Of a stretch of DNA of 64,000 bases, positions 27,445 through 35,998 are shown in pieces; position 1 is the stretch's first letter; each line of letters starts with the position of its first letter. This DNA is from Agarivorans aestuarii (GTDB taxonomy: Bacteria; Pseudomonadota; Gammaproteobacteria; Enterobacterales; Celerinatantimonadaceae): positions 3,683,501 through 3,747,500 of the forward strand of contig NZ_AP023033.1 of the NCBI RefSeq assembly GCF_019670125.1, written 5' to 3'. The notes under the pieces were generated by a model. That model worked only from the letters and a program-made list of their open reading frames with translations. It did not search any database and was not told where the DNA came from. A program made the position numbers and the translations under genes.

Positions 27445-28461
27445 CTAAAAATTAATAACGCCCTTAATAAGCGTTGCGTTGTTCACTACATCTTGTTGGT
27501 AAGAAAGACCAACTGTGTCAAAGTCATAATCACGGTTTTTCATGATGTTCTCGTCGATTTCGCCTTTGCTCATTAACTCAATCACGCGCTCAAAATCTTC
27601 ACGAGTGGCGTTGCGACTGCTTAATAATGTGGTTTCTTTTTTGTGGAATGTTGGGTCGTCTAGCACCAAGTCACCGATGTATAAACCGATGAATACAATC
27701 TTGCCGCCATGGCGAATTAGCTCAACACTGCGGCTCATAGAGCCTTTGTTCCCAGTAGCGTCTAATAAGGTGCATGCCAAGTTGCCGCCAAAGGCTGCTT
27801 TTAGGTCATCAACATAATTTTCCGCAAGAGGGTTTAAGGTTTTAATGCCTAAGGCTTTTTCTACATGTGCGCGGCGCTCATCACTTACGTCTGCTACTAC
27901 CACTTCTGCGCCATTAGCTTTAGCAATAGCAGCTGCCGCTAAACCGATTGGTCCAGCGCCTACTTGCAGCACTCGTTGGCCAGCTTTAACTTCGGCGCGA
28001 CGCACCGCATGAGCACTAATAGCGAAACATTCGATTAATGCACCTTGGCTATCGCTAACGGTTTCTGGCAATTTAACCAGGTTGCTTTCAAGTACGCTTA
28101 GGTACTCTGTAAAGCCGCCATCTTGGTGCACGCCATATAAAGAAACATTCTCACAGCAGTTGGTTTTACCTTCTGCACAAGCAGAACATTCGCCACAAGG
28201 AATACACGGAATAACCGAGAAACGCTCGCCTACTTTAGCGGTGCTACAAGCACTGCCGGTGGCTTCAACTACACCACTAATTTCGTGGCCAAGTACCCGC
28301 GGGTAGCTAAAAAATGGCTGACGGCCAGCAAAGGCATGAATGTCGGTGCCACAAATACCTACTGCTTTAACTTTCAGTAGTACTTCGTTTTCGGCAAAAG
28401 ACGGTTTCTCTCGCTCTACATACTCAATTGAGAATGGTTCGTTACAAACTAATGTTTTCAT
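27445..28461 (-). CDS. Zn-dependent dehydrogenase, L-galactonate 5-dehydrogenase (LgoD)-like
   Basis: The 338-residue medium-chain dehydrogenase has catalytic zinc ligands Cys37 and His59-Glu60 (GICGTDIHAF and LGHE), structural zinc cysteines in CIPCGECSACAEGKTNCC, and the Rossmann motif VGAGPIGLAAA. Overall it closely resembles E. coli LgoD (YjjN) as remembered, for example GRQPFFSYPRVLGHEI, GVHQDGGFTEYLSV and FHKKETT. LgoD oxidises C5 of L-galactonate to give D-tagaturonate. The anhydrogalactose pathway needs oxidation at C5 of 2-keto-3-deoxy-L-galactonate (EC 1.1.1.389), the same configuration, so this gene is the best local candidate. It is 10 bp after the UxuB-like gene and 14 bp before the Ldh2-type gene. 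The specific substrate is inferred. Confidence 0.85.
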   Translation of the reverse strand: MKTLVCNEPFSIEYVEREKPSFAENEVLLKVKAVGICGTDIHAFAGRQPFFSYPRVLGHEISGVVEATGSACSTAKVGERFSVIPCIPCGECSACAEGKTNCCENVSLYGVHQDGGFTEYLSVLESNLVKLPETVSDSQGALIECFAISAHAVRRAEVKAGQRVLQVGAGPIGLAAAAIAKANGAEVVVADVSDERRAHVEKALGIKTLNPLAENYVDDLKAAFGGNLACTLLDATGNKGSMSRSVELIRHGGKIVFIGLYIGDLVLDDPTFHKKETTLLSSRNATREDFERVIELMSKGEIDENIMKNRDYDFDTVGLSYQQDVVNNATLIKGVINF

Positions 28462-28470
28462 TGATATTTC

Positions 28471-29943
28471 CTAATTCGCTGCAATGGAGTCTACAACTGA
28501 CTCAATGCCGTATTCTTCGATAGAGGCAAATGCTGATACCACCTGTTGGCTAAACTTGGCGTTATCTTTAGCAAGCGTTCCAAATATTTTGTTAATTGCT
28601 AACAAGGCTTTCGCTTGGTCTAGCGCTTCGCCATTGCTTTCTACAATCTGTTTAAACTCGTCGGCTAATGGGTCAACAATTTGCTCACCCGCTTTTACAG
28701 CGCGAATAACTGAATGCATCCAACCTGCGATAAGAATTGGCAAACAAGTTACTTTTAAGCCGGCGTTTTGTAGGTGTAATAAGGGATCAACCGCGCGTTG
28801 TGGAAGCTTTTGAGAGCCGTCCATCGCGATTTGTGCAGTTTTGTGTTTTACGTTGGCGTTACTAAAACGCGCTATCAATAGATCGGCGTATTCCGGCAAA
28901 TCAACGTTAAGGCTTGGGCTTAATGACTTAGCTTGCTCTTGAGTCATCAGTTTTAGTGTTGCCGCTTTAAACGCAGGATCTTGCATGCATTGGTATATGT
29001 ACTCGTAACCTGCAAGCGCGCCGTTATATGCTAAGAACGAGTGACTACCATTTAACATACGCAGTTTCATTTCTTCGTAAGGCAATACATCAGCAACAAA
29101 CATTGCACCGGCTAAATCCCAATCTGGGCGACCAGCTACAAAATTGTCTTCTACTACCCATTGACGGAAATCTTCACATACCACGCCACAAGGGTCGGCA
29201 TAACCAACTTCAGCTTCAATAGCGGCAAAGGCTTCAGCTGTCATAGCTGGACAAATACGGTCAACCATAGTGCTAGGGAAGCTAACATTCTGCTCAATCC
29301 AGCTGGCCAGCTCTTTATCTAACTTACGAGCGTAAGACAACAAAGCATTCTTGGTTAGGTGACCATTCTCAGGAATGTTGTCACAAGACAATACGCTAAT
29401 TGGCGCTAAGCCATTGTCACGACGAATTCGCAGCGCTTCGGTAATTAAACCTAAGGCCGATTGCGGCTGCTGCGGATTTGCTAAGTCGTGTTTAATTAGT
29501 GCGTTTGCTTCATCAAGCTCACCCGATTGTGGGTCAACGCAGTAACCTTTTTCGGTAATGGTTAGCGAAACTATCGCTACTTGTGGTTCGGCTATTTTAG
29601 CAATGGCCGTTGCAATACCACTTACAGGTGTATGAATAGCTTCGGTAACGGTACGAACTAAGCGAGAAGTCGTGGTGTCTTTAGATTTTTCAACAACACT
29701 AAACAAACAGTCTTGAGCAACTAAGTTGGCAACTAAGTCTTCGCTACCAAACATGTTAATTTCACAAATGCCCCATAACTCGCCAGATGCTTGGTTAGTT
29801 AAGTCGTTGTATACCGCTTGGTGGCCGCGATGAAACGCGCCAAAACCTATGTGAACAATCTTAGTGCTTAACTGTTCCCTGTCGTATGTTGTTGCTTCAT
29901 TAAACCGATCTTTACACTGGCTTATTTGATTACTTGCTGCCAT
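28471..29943 (-). CDS. Mannitol dehydrogenase family oxidoreductase, UxuB-like
   Basis: The 490-residue protein is a long-chain dehydrogenase of the mannitol dehydrogenase/fructuronate reductase family. The N-terminal Rossmann motif is IVHIGFGAFHRGHQ (about 30-43), and the conserved LRMLNGSHSF near residue 298 contains catalytic Asn and His with Lys just before it. UxuB reduces the C5 ketone of D-fructuronate to D-mannonate. Here the likely job is reduction of 2,5-diketo-3-deoxygalactonate to 2-keto-3-deoxy-D-gluconate, which KDG kinase then uses. It is first in its operon and divergent from kdgK, with an operator-like site only 13 bp before the ATG. The family is firm; the substrate is inferred. 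Confidence 0.85.
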   Translation of the reverse strand: MAASNQISQCKDRFNEATTYDREQLSTKIVHIGFGAFHRGHQAVYNDLTNQASGELWGICEINMFGSEDLVANLVAQDCLFSVVEKSKDTTTSRLVRTVTEAIHTPVSGIATAIAKIAEPQVAIVSLTITEKGYCVDPQSGELDEANALIKHDLANPQQPQSALGLITEALRIRRDNGLAPISVLSCDNIPENGHLTKNALLSYARKLDKELASWIEQNVSFPSTMVDRICPAMTAEAFAAIEAEVGYADPCGVVCEDFRQWVVEDNFVAGRPDWDLAGAMFVADVLPYEEMKLRMLNGSHSFLAYNGALAGYEYIYQCMQDPAFKAATLKLMTQEQAKSLSPSLNVDLPEYADLLIARFSNANVKHKTAQIAMDGSQKLPQRAVDPLLHLQNAGLKVTCLPILIAGWMHSVIRAVKAGEQIVDPLADEFKQIVESNGEALDQAKALLAINKIFGTLAKDNAKFSQQVVSAFASIEEYGIESVVDSIAAN

Positions 29944-29955
29944 TCACTCACCCAA

Positions 29956-29967
29956 TTGTTCAACCAA
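29956..29967. promoter_or_regulatory. GntR-type operator-like site at the uxuB-like gene start
   Basis: TTGTTCAACCAA has one mismatch to TTGGTNNACCAA and ends 13 bp from the start codon, overlapping the likely ribosome-binding region. Confidence 0.5.
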
Positions 29968-30001
29968 TACGGCATTTATACCGACAAAGCGGTTAGATAG
30001 C

Positions 30002-30017
30002 CGTGACTATAATCACA
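30002..30017. promoter_or_regulatory. CRP-like site in the divergent catabolic promoter
   Basis: CGTGACTATAATCACA matches nine of ten specified bases of TGTGA-N6-TCACA and is flanked by A-rich sequence. It directly adjoins the operator at 30020. Confidence 0.6.
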
Positions 30018-30019
30018 AA

Positions 30020-30031
30020 ATGGTAAACCAA
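30020..30031. promoter_or_regulatory. GntR-type operator-like site beside CRP site
   Basis: ATGGTAAACCAA has one mismatch (first base) to TTGGTNNACCAA. Confidence 0.55.
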
Positions 30032-30197
30032 TACAGCGAGAATGGCTAACAATAATACAGTAAATAGCAGTCCAATATTGTTTGAGATCAATAAAAACAA
30101 TCAACAAAAAGACATAAAATACAATTAAAACAATAACTTAAAGAACTCTCGTTAAGATTGGATTTAATTTATCCATGTTGAGGCTCTAAAAACCATT

Positions 30198-30209
30198 TTG
30201 GTTGACCAA
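30198..30209. promoter_or_regulatory. Perfect GntR-type operator before kdgK
   Basis: TTGGTTGACCAA fits TTGGTNNACCAA exactly, and the symmetry extends to TTTTGGTTGACCAAAA. It is 76 bp upstream of the kinase ATG. Confidence 0.7.
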
Positions 30210-30284
30210 AATAAATTCATCCCATACCATCAACATCATTAAGGGATTAACCCTTCTTATTAATTCAATCAAATAGGACAGGTC

Positions 30285-31214
30285 ATGTTTAGCGAGATAT
30301 TAAGTTTTGGCGAACCCATGTATGAATTCAGCCAAATAAAGCAGTCTAAAGCCATGGAGCCAGATTTTTTAAGCGGCTTTGGTGGCGATGTTTCTAACTT
30401 CGCCATTGCAGCAGCACGTCAAGGCGCCAACGTAGGCATGATCACCCACTTAGGGGACGACGAATTTGGTGAGCAATTTAGAGCGCTGTGGAAACGTGAA
30501 TCTGTAGCAAGTGATTTAGTAGTAAGTAACGCGAGTGCACACACGGGCGTCTATTTTATTACTCATAATGAAGAAGGGCATCACTTTTCATTCCTAAGAA
30601 AAGGCTCTGCAGCCAGCCTTATTAGTAAGCAGCAACTTCCTGTGGAAGCGATAGCAAATGCTAAGCTGCTACATACTACTGCAATTACCCAAGCCATTAG
30701 TGACACCAGCTGTGACGCAGTTTTTGCCGCCATTGAGCTGGCGCGTAAAACCGATACCTTGGTCTCTTACGATACTAACCTACGCTTAAAACTGTGGTCG
30801 CTTAATCGTGCCAAAGCCATCATCAATGAAACCATTAGCCAAGTAGACATTTGCTTCCCTAGCATTGATGAAGCACAACTACTTACCGGCCTTACACATG
30901 CCGATGAAATTATCGATCATTACTTACAATTAGGCGCCAAAATTGTTGTGCTAAAACAGGGCTCAGAAGGCGCAACAGTGGCTAACCAACACGAGCGATT
31001 TAGCATTAAACCCCACAAGGTAAGCACTGTAGACGCAACAGCCGCGGGTGACTCATTTGCCGGTTCATTCTGTACCCATTATGTACGCGGCGCAGAACTA
31101 CAAGAATGCCTTAAATACGCTAATGCTACCGCTTCTATCACCATCACTGGCTATGGCGCTGTAGCGCCGCTACCTACTCTTGCTCAAGTAGAGCAACGTA
31201 TCGGCCTTAGTTAA
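30285..31214 (+). CDS. kdgK: 2-keto-3-deoxygluconate kinase
   Basis: The 309-residue protein is a PfkB-family sugar kinase of the KDG kinase type, converting 2-keto-3-deoxy-D-gluconate to KDPG with ATP. Signatures are FGGDVSNFAIAAARQG near residue 34 and the anion-hole motif DATAAGDSF at 250-258, with Asp256 as catalytic base; KDG kinases usually have DTTAAGDSF. It is cytoplasmic. It opens a plus-strand operon with the KDPG aldolase (28 bp gap) and cycloisomerase genes, so it serves the lower part of the anhydrogalactose route. AGGAC before the ATG is the ribosome-binding site. Specificity for 2-keto-3-deoxygalactonate instead of the gluco epimer cannot be excluded. Confidence 0.9.
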   Translation: MFSEILSFGEPMYEFSQIKQSKAMEPDFLSGFGGDVSNFAIAAARQGANVGMITHLGDDEFGEQFRALWKRESVASDLVVSNASAHTGVYFITHNEEGHHFSFLRKGSAASLISKQQLPVEAIANAKLLHTTAITQAISDTSCDAVFAAIELARKTDTLVSYDTNLRLKLWSLNRAKAIINETISQVDICFPSIDEAQLLTGLTHADEIIDHYLQLGAKIVVLKQGSEGATVANQHERFSIKPHKVSTVDATAAGDSFAGSFCTHYVRGAELQECLKYANATASITITGYGAVAPLPTLAQVEQRIGLS

Positions 31215-31242
31215 TTTTACTTTTAATATTACGGACAAAAAC

Positions 31243-31872
31243 ATGGAAAATTTAAACTCTCTGCTGAAGCAATTTAAAGTAATTCCAGTAATTGCTATCG
31301 ATAAAGCCAGCGACATCGTGCCACTAGGCGAACAGTTAAGTAAAAATGGTTTGCCAGTTGCCGAAATCACTTTCCGCTCAGACGCCGCAGCAGAGGCAAT
31401 TCGCCTACTTCGCGAAGCACAGCCAGATATGCTAATTGGAGCAGGAACCATCTTAAACGAAGAACAAGTAATAGCTGCTAAAGAGGCCGGAGCTAGCTTT
31501 ATTGTTTCTCCAGGTTTAAACCCAAATACCGTTAAAGCCTGTCAGAAGCACAACATTGCTATTATTCCTGGCGTTAATAATCCGTCAACGGTAGAGCAAG
31601 CATTAGAGCTAGGTTTAGATACAGTGAAGTTCTTCCCAGCAGAAGCCTCTGGCGGCATTGCCATGCTTAAGTCATTACTTGGTCCATATACCAACATTCA
31701 AGTAATGCCTACTGGTGGCATCAATCAAAACAACATTGAAAAATACTTGGCATTACCCGGCGTTTTAGCCTGTGGTGGCACTTGGATGGTAGATAAATCA
31801 CTTATTAATAAGGGCGAATGGGATACTATCGGTCAATTAGTGAAAGACATTGTGGCGCAACTTGCCGAGTAA
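31243..31872 (+). CDS. eda: KDPG/KHG aldolase
   Basis: The 209-residue class I aldolase cleaves 2-keto-3-deoxy-6-phosphogluconate to pyruvate and glyceraldehyde-3-phosphate. The Schiff-base lysine is Lys129 in DTVKFFPAE, and Glu41 and Arg45 in EITFRS complete the site; all three sit four residues before their E. coli Eda counterparts. [11 protein letters not shown] and the phosphate-binding [10 protein letters not shown] are also present. Length is normal. It is directly after kdgK and 10 bp before the cycloisomerase start. Another eda copy for central metabolism may exist elsewhere in the genome, so this may be the pathway-specific one. Confidence 0.93.
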   Translation: MENLNSLLKQFKVIPVIAIDKASDIVPLGEQLSKNGLPVAEITFRSDAAAEAIRLLREAQPDMLIGAGTILNEEQVIAAKEAGASFIVSPGLNPNTVKACQKHNIAIIPGVNNPSTVEQALELGLDTVKFFPAEASGGIAMLKSLLGPYTNIQVMPTGGINQNNIEKYLALPGVLACGGTWMVDKSLINKGEWDTIGQLVKDIVAQLAE

Positions 31873-31882
31873 GAGAACAAAC

Positions 31883-32974
31883 ATGAATACAGCAATTAAA
31901 TCAGTTACAGCGCGTTTGTTTAAAATTCCTTTAGCGGAGATTTTATCGGACGCCAAACACGGCGATCACGACCACTTTGAGCTAGTAACCACCACCATTA
32001 CTTTAGAAGACGGCAGTGAAGGTACCGGTTATACCTATACCGGCGGCAAAGGTGGCTATGCCATTAAAGCAATGGTTGAGCACGATTTAGCACCGGCTCT
32101 TATCGGTAAAGATGCCAGCCAAATCGACGAAATTTACGACTTTATGGAGTGGCATATTCACTATGTAGGCCGTGGTGGTATCGCTTCTTTTGCCATATCT
32201 TCGGTAGATATTGCCCTTTGGGATCTAAAAGGTAAGCGTTTAAATCAACCTTTATGGAAAATGGCTGGTGCTAAAAACTCTAGCTGTAAAGCGTATTGCG
32301 GCGGTATCGATTTACAATTTACCACCGAAAAGCTATTGGCCAATATTCAAGGTTACTTAGATAAGGGCTACAACGCGGTTAAAATCAAAATTGGTCGCGC
32401 CGATGCCAATGAAGATATTGCTCGTATTAAAGCGGTGCGTGAGCTAATTGGTAAAGACGTTACCTTTATGATCGATGCCAACTACTCATTAAGTGTTGAG
32501 CAAGCCATTGCTTTATCTAAAGCCGTAGAGCAATACGATATTACCTGGTTTGAAGAGCCAACCATTCCAGATGACTACCTAGGTTACGGCAAGATTGCCG
32601 ATGCCACTTCAATTCCTTTGGCTATGGGTGAAAACCTACATACCATTCACGAATTTGAATATGCCTTTGAGCGCGCCAAGCTTTCTTTTGTGCAACCCGA
32701 TGCTTCAAACTGTGGCGGTATTACTGGCTGGCTTAAAGCCGCCCGCTTAGCCGACCAACATGGCATTCCGGCATGTTCTCATGGCATGCAAGAATTACAT
32801 GTGAGCTTAGTGTCTTCTCAACCCAACTCTGGCTGGTTAGAAGTACATAGCTTCCCAATTGATGAATACACCAAGCGCCCATTGGTGGTTAAAGATCATC
32901 GTGCTGTAGCACCAGATACCCCAGGCGTGGGTGTCGAGTTTGACTGGGATAAGATTAAACCTTTCGAAGTGTAA
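31883..32974 (+). CDS. 3,6-anhydro-L-galactonate cycloisomerase
   Basis: The ATG at 31883 is used because a reading from 31850 would begin inside the aldolase gene; the product has 363 residues. It is an enolase-superfamily enzyme of the mandelate racemase/muconate lactonising type. Visible active-site residues are Lys167-x-Lys169 (VKIKIG), metal ligands Asp198 (MIDANY), Glu224 (WFEEP) and Glu250 (MGEN), and the His300/Asp273 dyad (CSHGMQE; QPDASN). In agarolytic bacteria the member linked to KDG kinase and KDPG aldolase opens the anhydro ring of 3,6-anhydro-L-galactonate to 2-keto-3-deoxy-L-galactonate (EC 5.5.1.25). The context makes this assignment likely; a galactonate or gluconate dehydratase is the main alternative. 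Confidence 0.88.
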   Translation: MNTAIKSVTARLFKIPLAEILSDAKHGDHDHFELVTTTITLEDGSEGTGYTYTGGKGGYAIKAMVEHDLAPALIGKDASQIDEIYDFMEWHIHYVGRGGIASFAISSVDIALWDLKGKRLNQPLWKMAGAKNSSCKAYCGGIDLQFTTEKLLANIQGYLDKGYNAVKIKIGRADANEDIARIKAVRELIGKDVTFMIDANYSLSVEQAIALSKAVEQYDITWFEEPTIPDDYLGYGKIADATSIPLAMGENLHTIHEFEYAFERAKLSFVQPDASNCGGITGWLKAARLADQHGIPACSHGMQELHVSLVSSQPNSGWLEVHSFPIDEYTKRPLVVKDHRAVAPDTPGVGVEFDWDKIKPFEV

Positions 32975-32990
32975 ATCGCCCCTTCTTTAA

Positions 32991-33017
32991 ACACCGCCCT
33001 AGCGCGGTGTTTTTTTA
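32991..33017 (+). terminator. Terminator after the cycloisomerase gene
   Basis: ACACCGC/GCGGTGT with a six-base loop is followed by TTTTTTT, 17 bases past the stop. Confidence 0.85.
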
Positions 33018-33155
33018 TGCTTGTTTTATAGCTCCCCCCGCTTCAGCTTAGACTCTCTTCTGATCTGTTCTGCTCTGTTCTGTTCCCCTACTAACAACAA
33101 AAAAATCAATAAAACACCACAATTGATAACCAATACACACAAAAGATCAACCAAT

Positions 33156-33171
33156 GTCGATCTAGATCGAC
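33156..33171. promoter_or_regulatory. 16-bp perfect palindrome in the symporter promoter
   Basis: GTCGATCTAGATCGAC is perfectly self-complementary. It is framed by AACCAAT on the left and AATTGG on the right, giving a nested inverted repeat 62 bp upstream of the symporter gene. It may be a site for a different regulator. Confidence 0.4.
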
Positions 33172-33174
33172 AAA

Positions 33175-33186
33175 TTGGCTAACCAA
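33175..33186. promoter_or_regulatory. GntR-type operator-like site before the sugar symporter
   Basis: TTGGCTAACCAA has one mismatch to TTGGTNNACCAA and lies 47 bp upstream of the ATG. Confidence 0.5.
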
Positions 33187-33232
33187 ACATGCTTAAATAA
33201 CTTCCGAAAATAACCTTCTAAGAGGAACAAAG

Positions 33233-34852
33233 ATGGACATAAAAACATGGAATGCTTACAAGTATGCGTTAATTGTGGCTATTGGCGGCTTTGTATTTGG
33301 CTTAGATGCCGCCATTATTTCCGGCACAGTGCGCTTTATCGCGTCGGAGTTTTCCCTCACTGATTTGCAAATTGGCACTGTAGTAGGCGCGCCAAGTTTA
33401 GGTGCAATTTTGGCCTTGCTAGTCGCCGGCAAAACTGCCGACGCCCTGGGCCGTAAAAAAACCCTCATAATTATTGCTGGTCTTTACGTTGTCTCAGCCT
33501 TGCTGTCAGCTTTAGCAACTAGCTTTATGATGTTAACCATGGCGCGCTTTATTGGCGGATTAGCCTTTAGCTCGCTTTCTTTAGCCTCTATGTACATTGG
33601 TGAAATAGCCCCCGCTAAACAGCGTGGCAAACTCGTCTCGGCGAATCAATTTAACATTGTGATTGGTTTATTAGCGGCTTACTTCATTAACTACTATTTA
33701 GTGCTGCATGTAAGCGAGAACTCCTTATTGTTTGCCCCCGATACCGTATGGCGAACCATGTTAGCTTCGGAGCTTATTCCCGCGGTGCTTTGGGTAATCT
33801 TACTTTGCCGCGTGCCAGAATCTCCTCGCTGGTTAATGATGAAAAACAAACAGGAACAAGCTAAAGAAGTACTGCTAAAACTGTTGCCAGAGCAACGCGC
33901 CGAAGAAGTACAGGCTGAGATTGAACAGAACCTAAAAGAACATCAGGACACCAGTAGCATTAACGAACAACTTAAGCTGTTGTTCTCGTCGCCAATGAAA
34001 ACCATTTTTGCGATTGGCTTTATCATGGCGGTTGTACAAGGCATAACCGGTATGAACGCGATTCTGTTTTATGCCCCCACAGTGTTCGAACAAATTGGTT
34101 TTGGCTTAAATGCCTCGTTCCAACAAGCTATCTACATTGGCATAACGAGTGTGGTATTCACGGTATTAGCGGTTTTCTTCATTGATAAAGTTGGCCGAAA
34201 ACCACTGCTTATCTTTGGGCTATTAGCGGTAGTACTAAGCCACGCAACTTGTTGGTACGGCTTTAGCAACGCCAGCTACAGCATTAATCAACAAACCATC
34301 GATAAACTAGAAGAGGTAATCGATACTACTCCACTTAAAGCCCAGCTAAATAGCCAATATGCTGATGATGTTAGCTTTAAGGAAATGCTAGCAACTAACT
34401 ATGATGCCGATACGCTGCGACTAAGCGAAGGGCATATTATTGAAGCCGCCATTTCGGTCAACCCAATTGTTATTTTAGTGGGCATTTTGGCCTTTATCGC
34501 GGCCTTTCACATTTCTATTGGGCCTATTATGTGGGTACTGTTTTCGGAGATTTTCCCTAACTCGGTGCGAAGCGTTGCGATCCCATTGTTTGCATTGGTC
34601 ACCAGTGTTGCCAGTTACTTAATCCAGCAGTTTTTCCCTTGGCAGCTAGCCAACCTAGGTGCAGCAAATACCTTCTTAATGTACTCAGTGTTTGGCTTAA
34701 TAGGCCTATTACTGCTGTGGCCACTGTTGCCAGAGACTAAGAATAAAACCATTGAGGAAATTGAAGATACGTTGGTAAACAAGCGCAACCAGCCAACCAC
34801 CAGCGCAGAAGTATCAGATAACCCGGTAGGCAGTAACGCACCTAGTGCATAA
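33233..34852 (+). CDS. MFS sugar:H+ symporter (sugar porter family)
   Basis: The 539-residue protein is a 12-TM sugar porter related to GalP/XylE. Family signatures are DALGRKKTL (about 70-78), RVPESPRWLM (about 193-202), DKVGRKPLL (318-326) and PETKNKTIEEIE near the C-terminus. Between TM9 and TM10 there is an extracytoplasmic loop of about 64 residues (345-408), longer than in E. coli GalP. AGAGGAAC precedes the ATG. The gene stands alone between two terminators, beside the GntR regulator and the anhydrogalactose dehydrogenase gene. It probably imports D-galactose or 3,6-anhydro-L-galactose released outside the cell; the substrate is not readable from sequence. Confidence 0.9.
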   Translation: MDIKTWNAYKYALIVAIGGFVFGLDAAIISGTVRFIASEFSLTDLQIGTVVGAPSLGAILALLVAGKTADALGRKKTLIIIAGLYVVSALLSALATSFMMLTMARFIGGLAFSSLSLASMYIGEIAPAKQRGKLVSANQFNIVIGLLAAYFINYYLVLHVSENSLLFAPDTVWRTMLASELIPAVLWVILLCRVPESPRWLMMKNKQEQAKEVLLKLLPEQRAEEVQAEIEQNLKEHQDTSSINEQLKLLFSSPMKTIFAIGFIMAVVQGITGMNAILFYAPTVFEQIGFGLNASFQQAIYIGITSVVFTVLAVFFIDKVGRKPLLIFGLLAVVLSHATCWYGFSNASYSINQQTIDKLEEVIDTTPLKAQLNSQYADDVSFKEMLATNYDADTLRLSEGHIIEAAISVNPIVILVGILAFIAAFHISIGPIMWVLFSEIFPNSVRSVAIPLFALVTSVASYLIQQFFPWQLANLGAANTFLMYSVFGLIGLLLLWPLLPETKNKTIEEIEDTLVNKRNQPTTSAEVSDNPVGSNAPSA

Positions 34853-34874
34853 CGTTTAGCTGTTAAAGCCAAAT

Positions 34875-34909
34875 AAAAAAGCCGCTAAATGTTCATTTAG
34901 CGGCTTTTT
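34875..34909. terminator. Bidirectional terminator between symporter and GntR genes
   Basis: GCCGCTAAAT/ATTTAGCGGC with a GTTC loop is flanked by A6 on the left and T5 on the right, so it can end both convergent transcripts. Confidence 0.85.
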
Positions 34910-34925
34910 CTTATAACAATTGTAA

Positions 34926-35705
34926 TTAATGGCTTTCGGTAAAGTTGCTATCAAATTCCATTGCGAAGAAGTAATCGTCTAAATCAGTATCGCTATTGTC
35001 AGAGCTAGCTATCTTAAGTAACTCTTGCTTACTGTTCTCGATATGTTGCCACACTGCTTGCTTAGCATCTTCTGGAGAGCGTTTTTGCAAGGCTAACAAA
35101 ATTCGCTTGTGGTCATTAATCCACATCGACTGCAAACGTTCTTCGTGTAAAAACTGATGGTTAAGCTCATTCCACAGCGGGTTGGTGGTACGTACCGTGC
35201 TCCACATGTCAACCGCTTGGTTAATCAGCACTCGGTTTTGAGTCGACTCAGCAATTAAGCTATGAAATTGCTGATCTAGTGCTTCAAACTTCTCGCTGTC
35301 GCCATTTATCTCACTCTCTTGCAGTTGCAGTACCTTTTTAAGTTCACGTAGCTCGTTAAACTTAATTTGAGTGGCGGCAAATCCGGCAATGCTGCTTTCG
35401 ATAATCTGGCGCGCCTGGAGCAACTCAAAAGGTCCTACATCACTTTTTGGCAATATAGTACGCTTGTTAACTTTTTCAGGAGAATCAATGAAGTAAATAC
35501 CAGCACCTTGGCGAACCACAACCAAGCCTTTCAACTCCAGCATAATTACAGCTTCTCGGATAGTTGCGCGGCTGGTTTCAAATCGTTCGCTTAGCTCTCG
35601 CTCTGATGGCAGTCGTTCACCCGCTTTAAACACGCCTGAAAACAACAATTCCTCGATTTGCACGCCAATATCATAATAGCGACGCTTGGTATCCATCTTA
35701 GCCAT
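34926..35705 (-). CDS. GntR-family (FadR/FCD subfamily) regulator
   Basis: The 259-residue protein has an N-terminal winged helix with the GntR signature AGERLPSERELSERF and SRATIREAV (about 25-55), then an all-helical FCD effector domain (about 85-230). An alternative start three codons in is possible. FadR-type GntR proteins bind palindromes of the form TNGTNNNACNA; UxuR and ExuR bind TTGGTNNACCAA-like sites after hexuronate breakdown signals. The same motif occurs across this locus, including one copy 44 bp upstream of this gene, so autoregulation and control of the cluster are inferred. The likely inducer is a sugar acid of the anhydrogalactose or KDG route. Confidence 0.92.
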   Translation of the reverse strand: MAKMDTKRRYYDIGVQIEELLFSGVFKAGERLPSERELSERFETSRATIREAVIMLELKGLVVVRQGAGIYFIDSPEKVNKRTILPKSDVGPFELLQARQIIESSIAGFAATQIKFNELRELKKVLQLQESEINGDSEKFEALDQQFHSLIAESTQNRVLINQAVDMWSTVRTTNPLWNELNHQFLHEERLQSMWINDHKRILLALQKRSPEDAKQAVWQHIENSKQELLKIASSDNSDTDLDDYFFAMEFDSNFTESH

Positions 35706-35748
35706 AATGTCATTTAACCTTTGGGGAAATATAGAAACTATCTAACTT

Positions 35749-35760
35749 TTGGTAAATCAA
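35749..35760. promoter_or_regulatory. GntR-type operator-like site before the GntR gene
   Basis: TTGGTAAATCAA has one mismatch to TTGGTNNACCAA, 44 bp upstream of the regulator start, suggesting autoregulation. Confidence 0.55.
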
Positions 35761-35947
35761 TTCAAGTAAGTTCTAGACCGAAGCCTGAATAGTAACGCCT
35801 TTTAGCGCGTATCGGTAGTCAACCACAACTACCGATGTCTCATTTTGATCTAAATTGTACGACTAATAATAAATCACGCCTTAAATACATGAAATTTAGA
35901 AAATATTCATTTACCAAATGAAATTCTACAAAATTGACAGAATAACT

Positions 35948-35963
35948 TGTGAACCTCATCACT
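35948..35963. promoter_or_regulatory. CRP-like site before the anhydrogalactose dehydrogenase gene
   Basis: TGTGAACCTCATCACT matches nine of ten specified bases of TGTGA-N6-TCACA and is 86 bp upstream of the gene. Confidence 0.6.
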
Positions 35964-35964
35964 T

Positions 35965-35980
35965 TAAAGGTTAACCTTTA
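35965..35980. promoter_or_regulatory. 16-bp palindrome next to the CRP-like site
   Basis: TAAAGGTTAACCTTTA is perfectly self-complementary and shares the GGTTAACC core of some operator-like sites. It could be a second, variant site of the same regulator. Confidence 0.4.
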
Positions 35981-35998
35981 TGGCGTAGAATGCACAAA

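Larger units (their letters stand above)
29944..30284. promoter_or_regulatory. Divergent control region of uxuB-like operon and kdgK operon
   Basis: The 341 bases hold a CRP-like site (30002-30017) and operator-like sites at 29956-29967, 30020-30031 and 30198-30209. There is no gene in it. The arrangement suggests that both catabolic operons answer to the same repressor and to cAMP-CRP. Confidence 0.65.
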
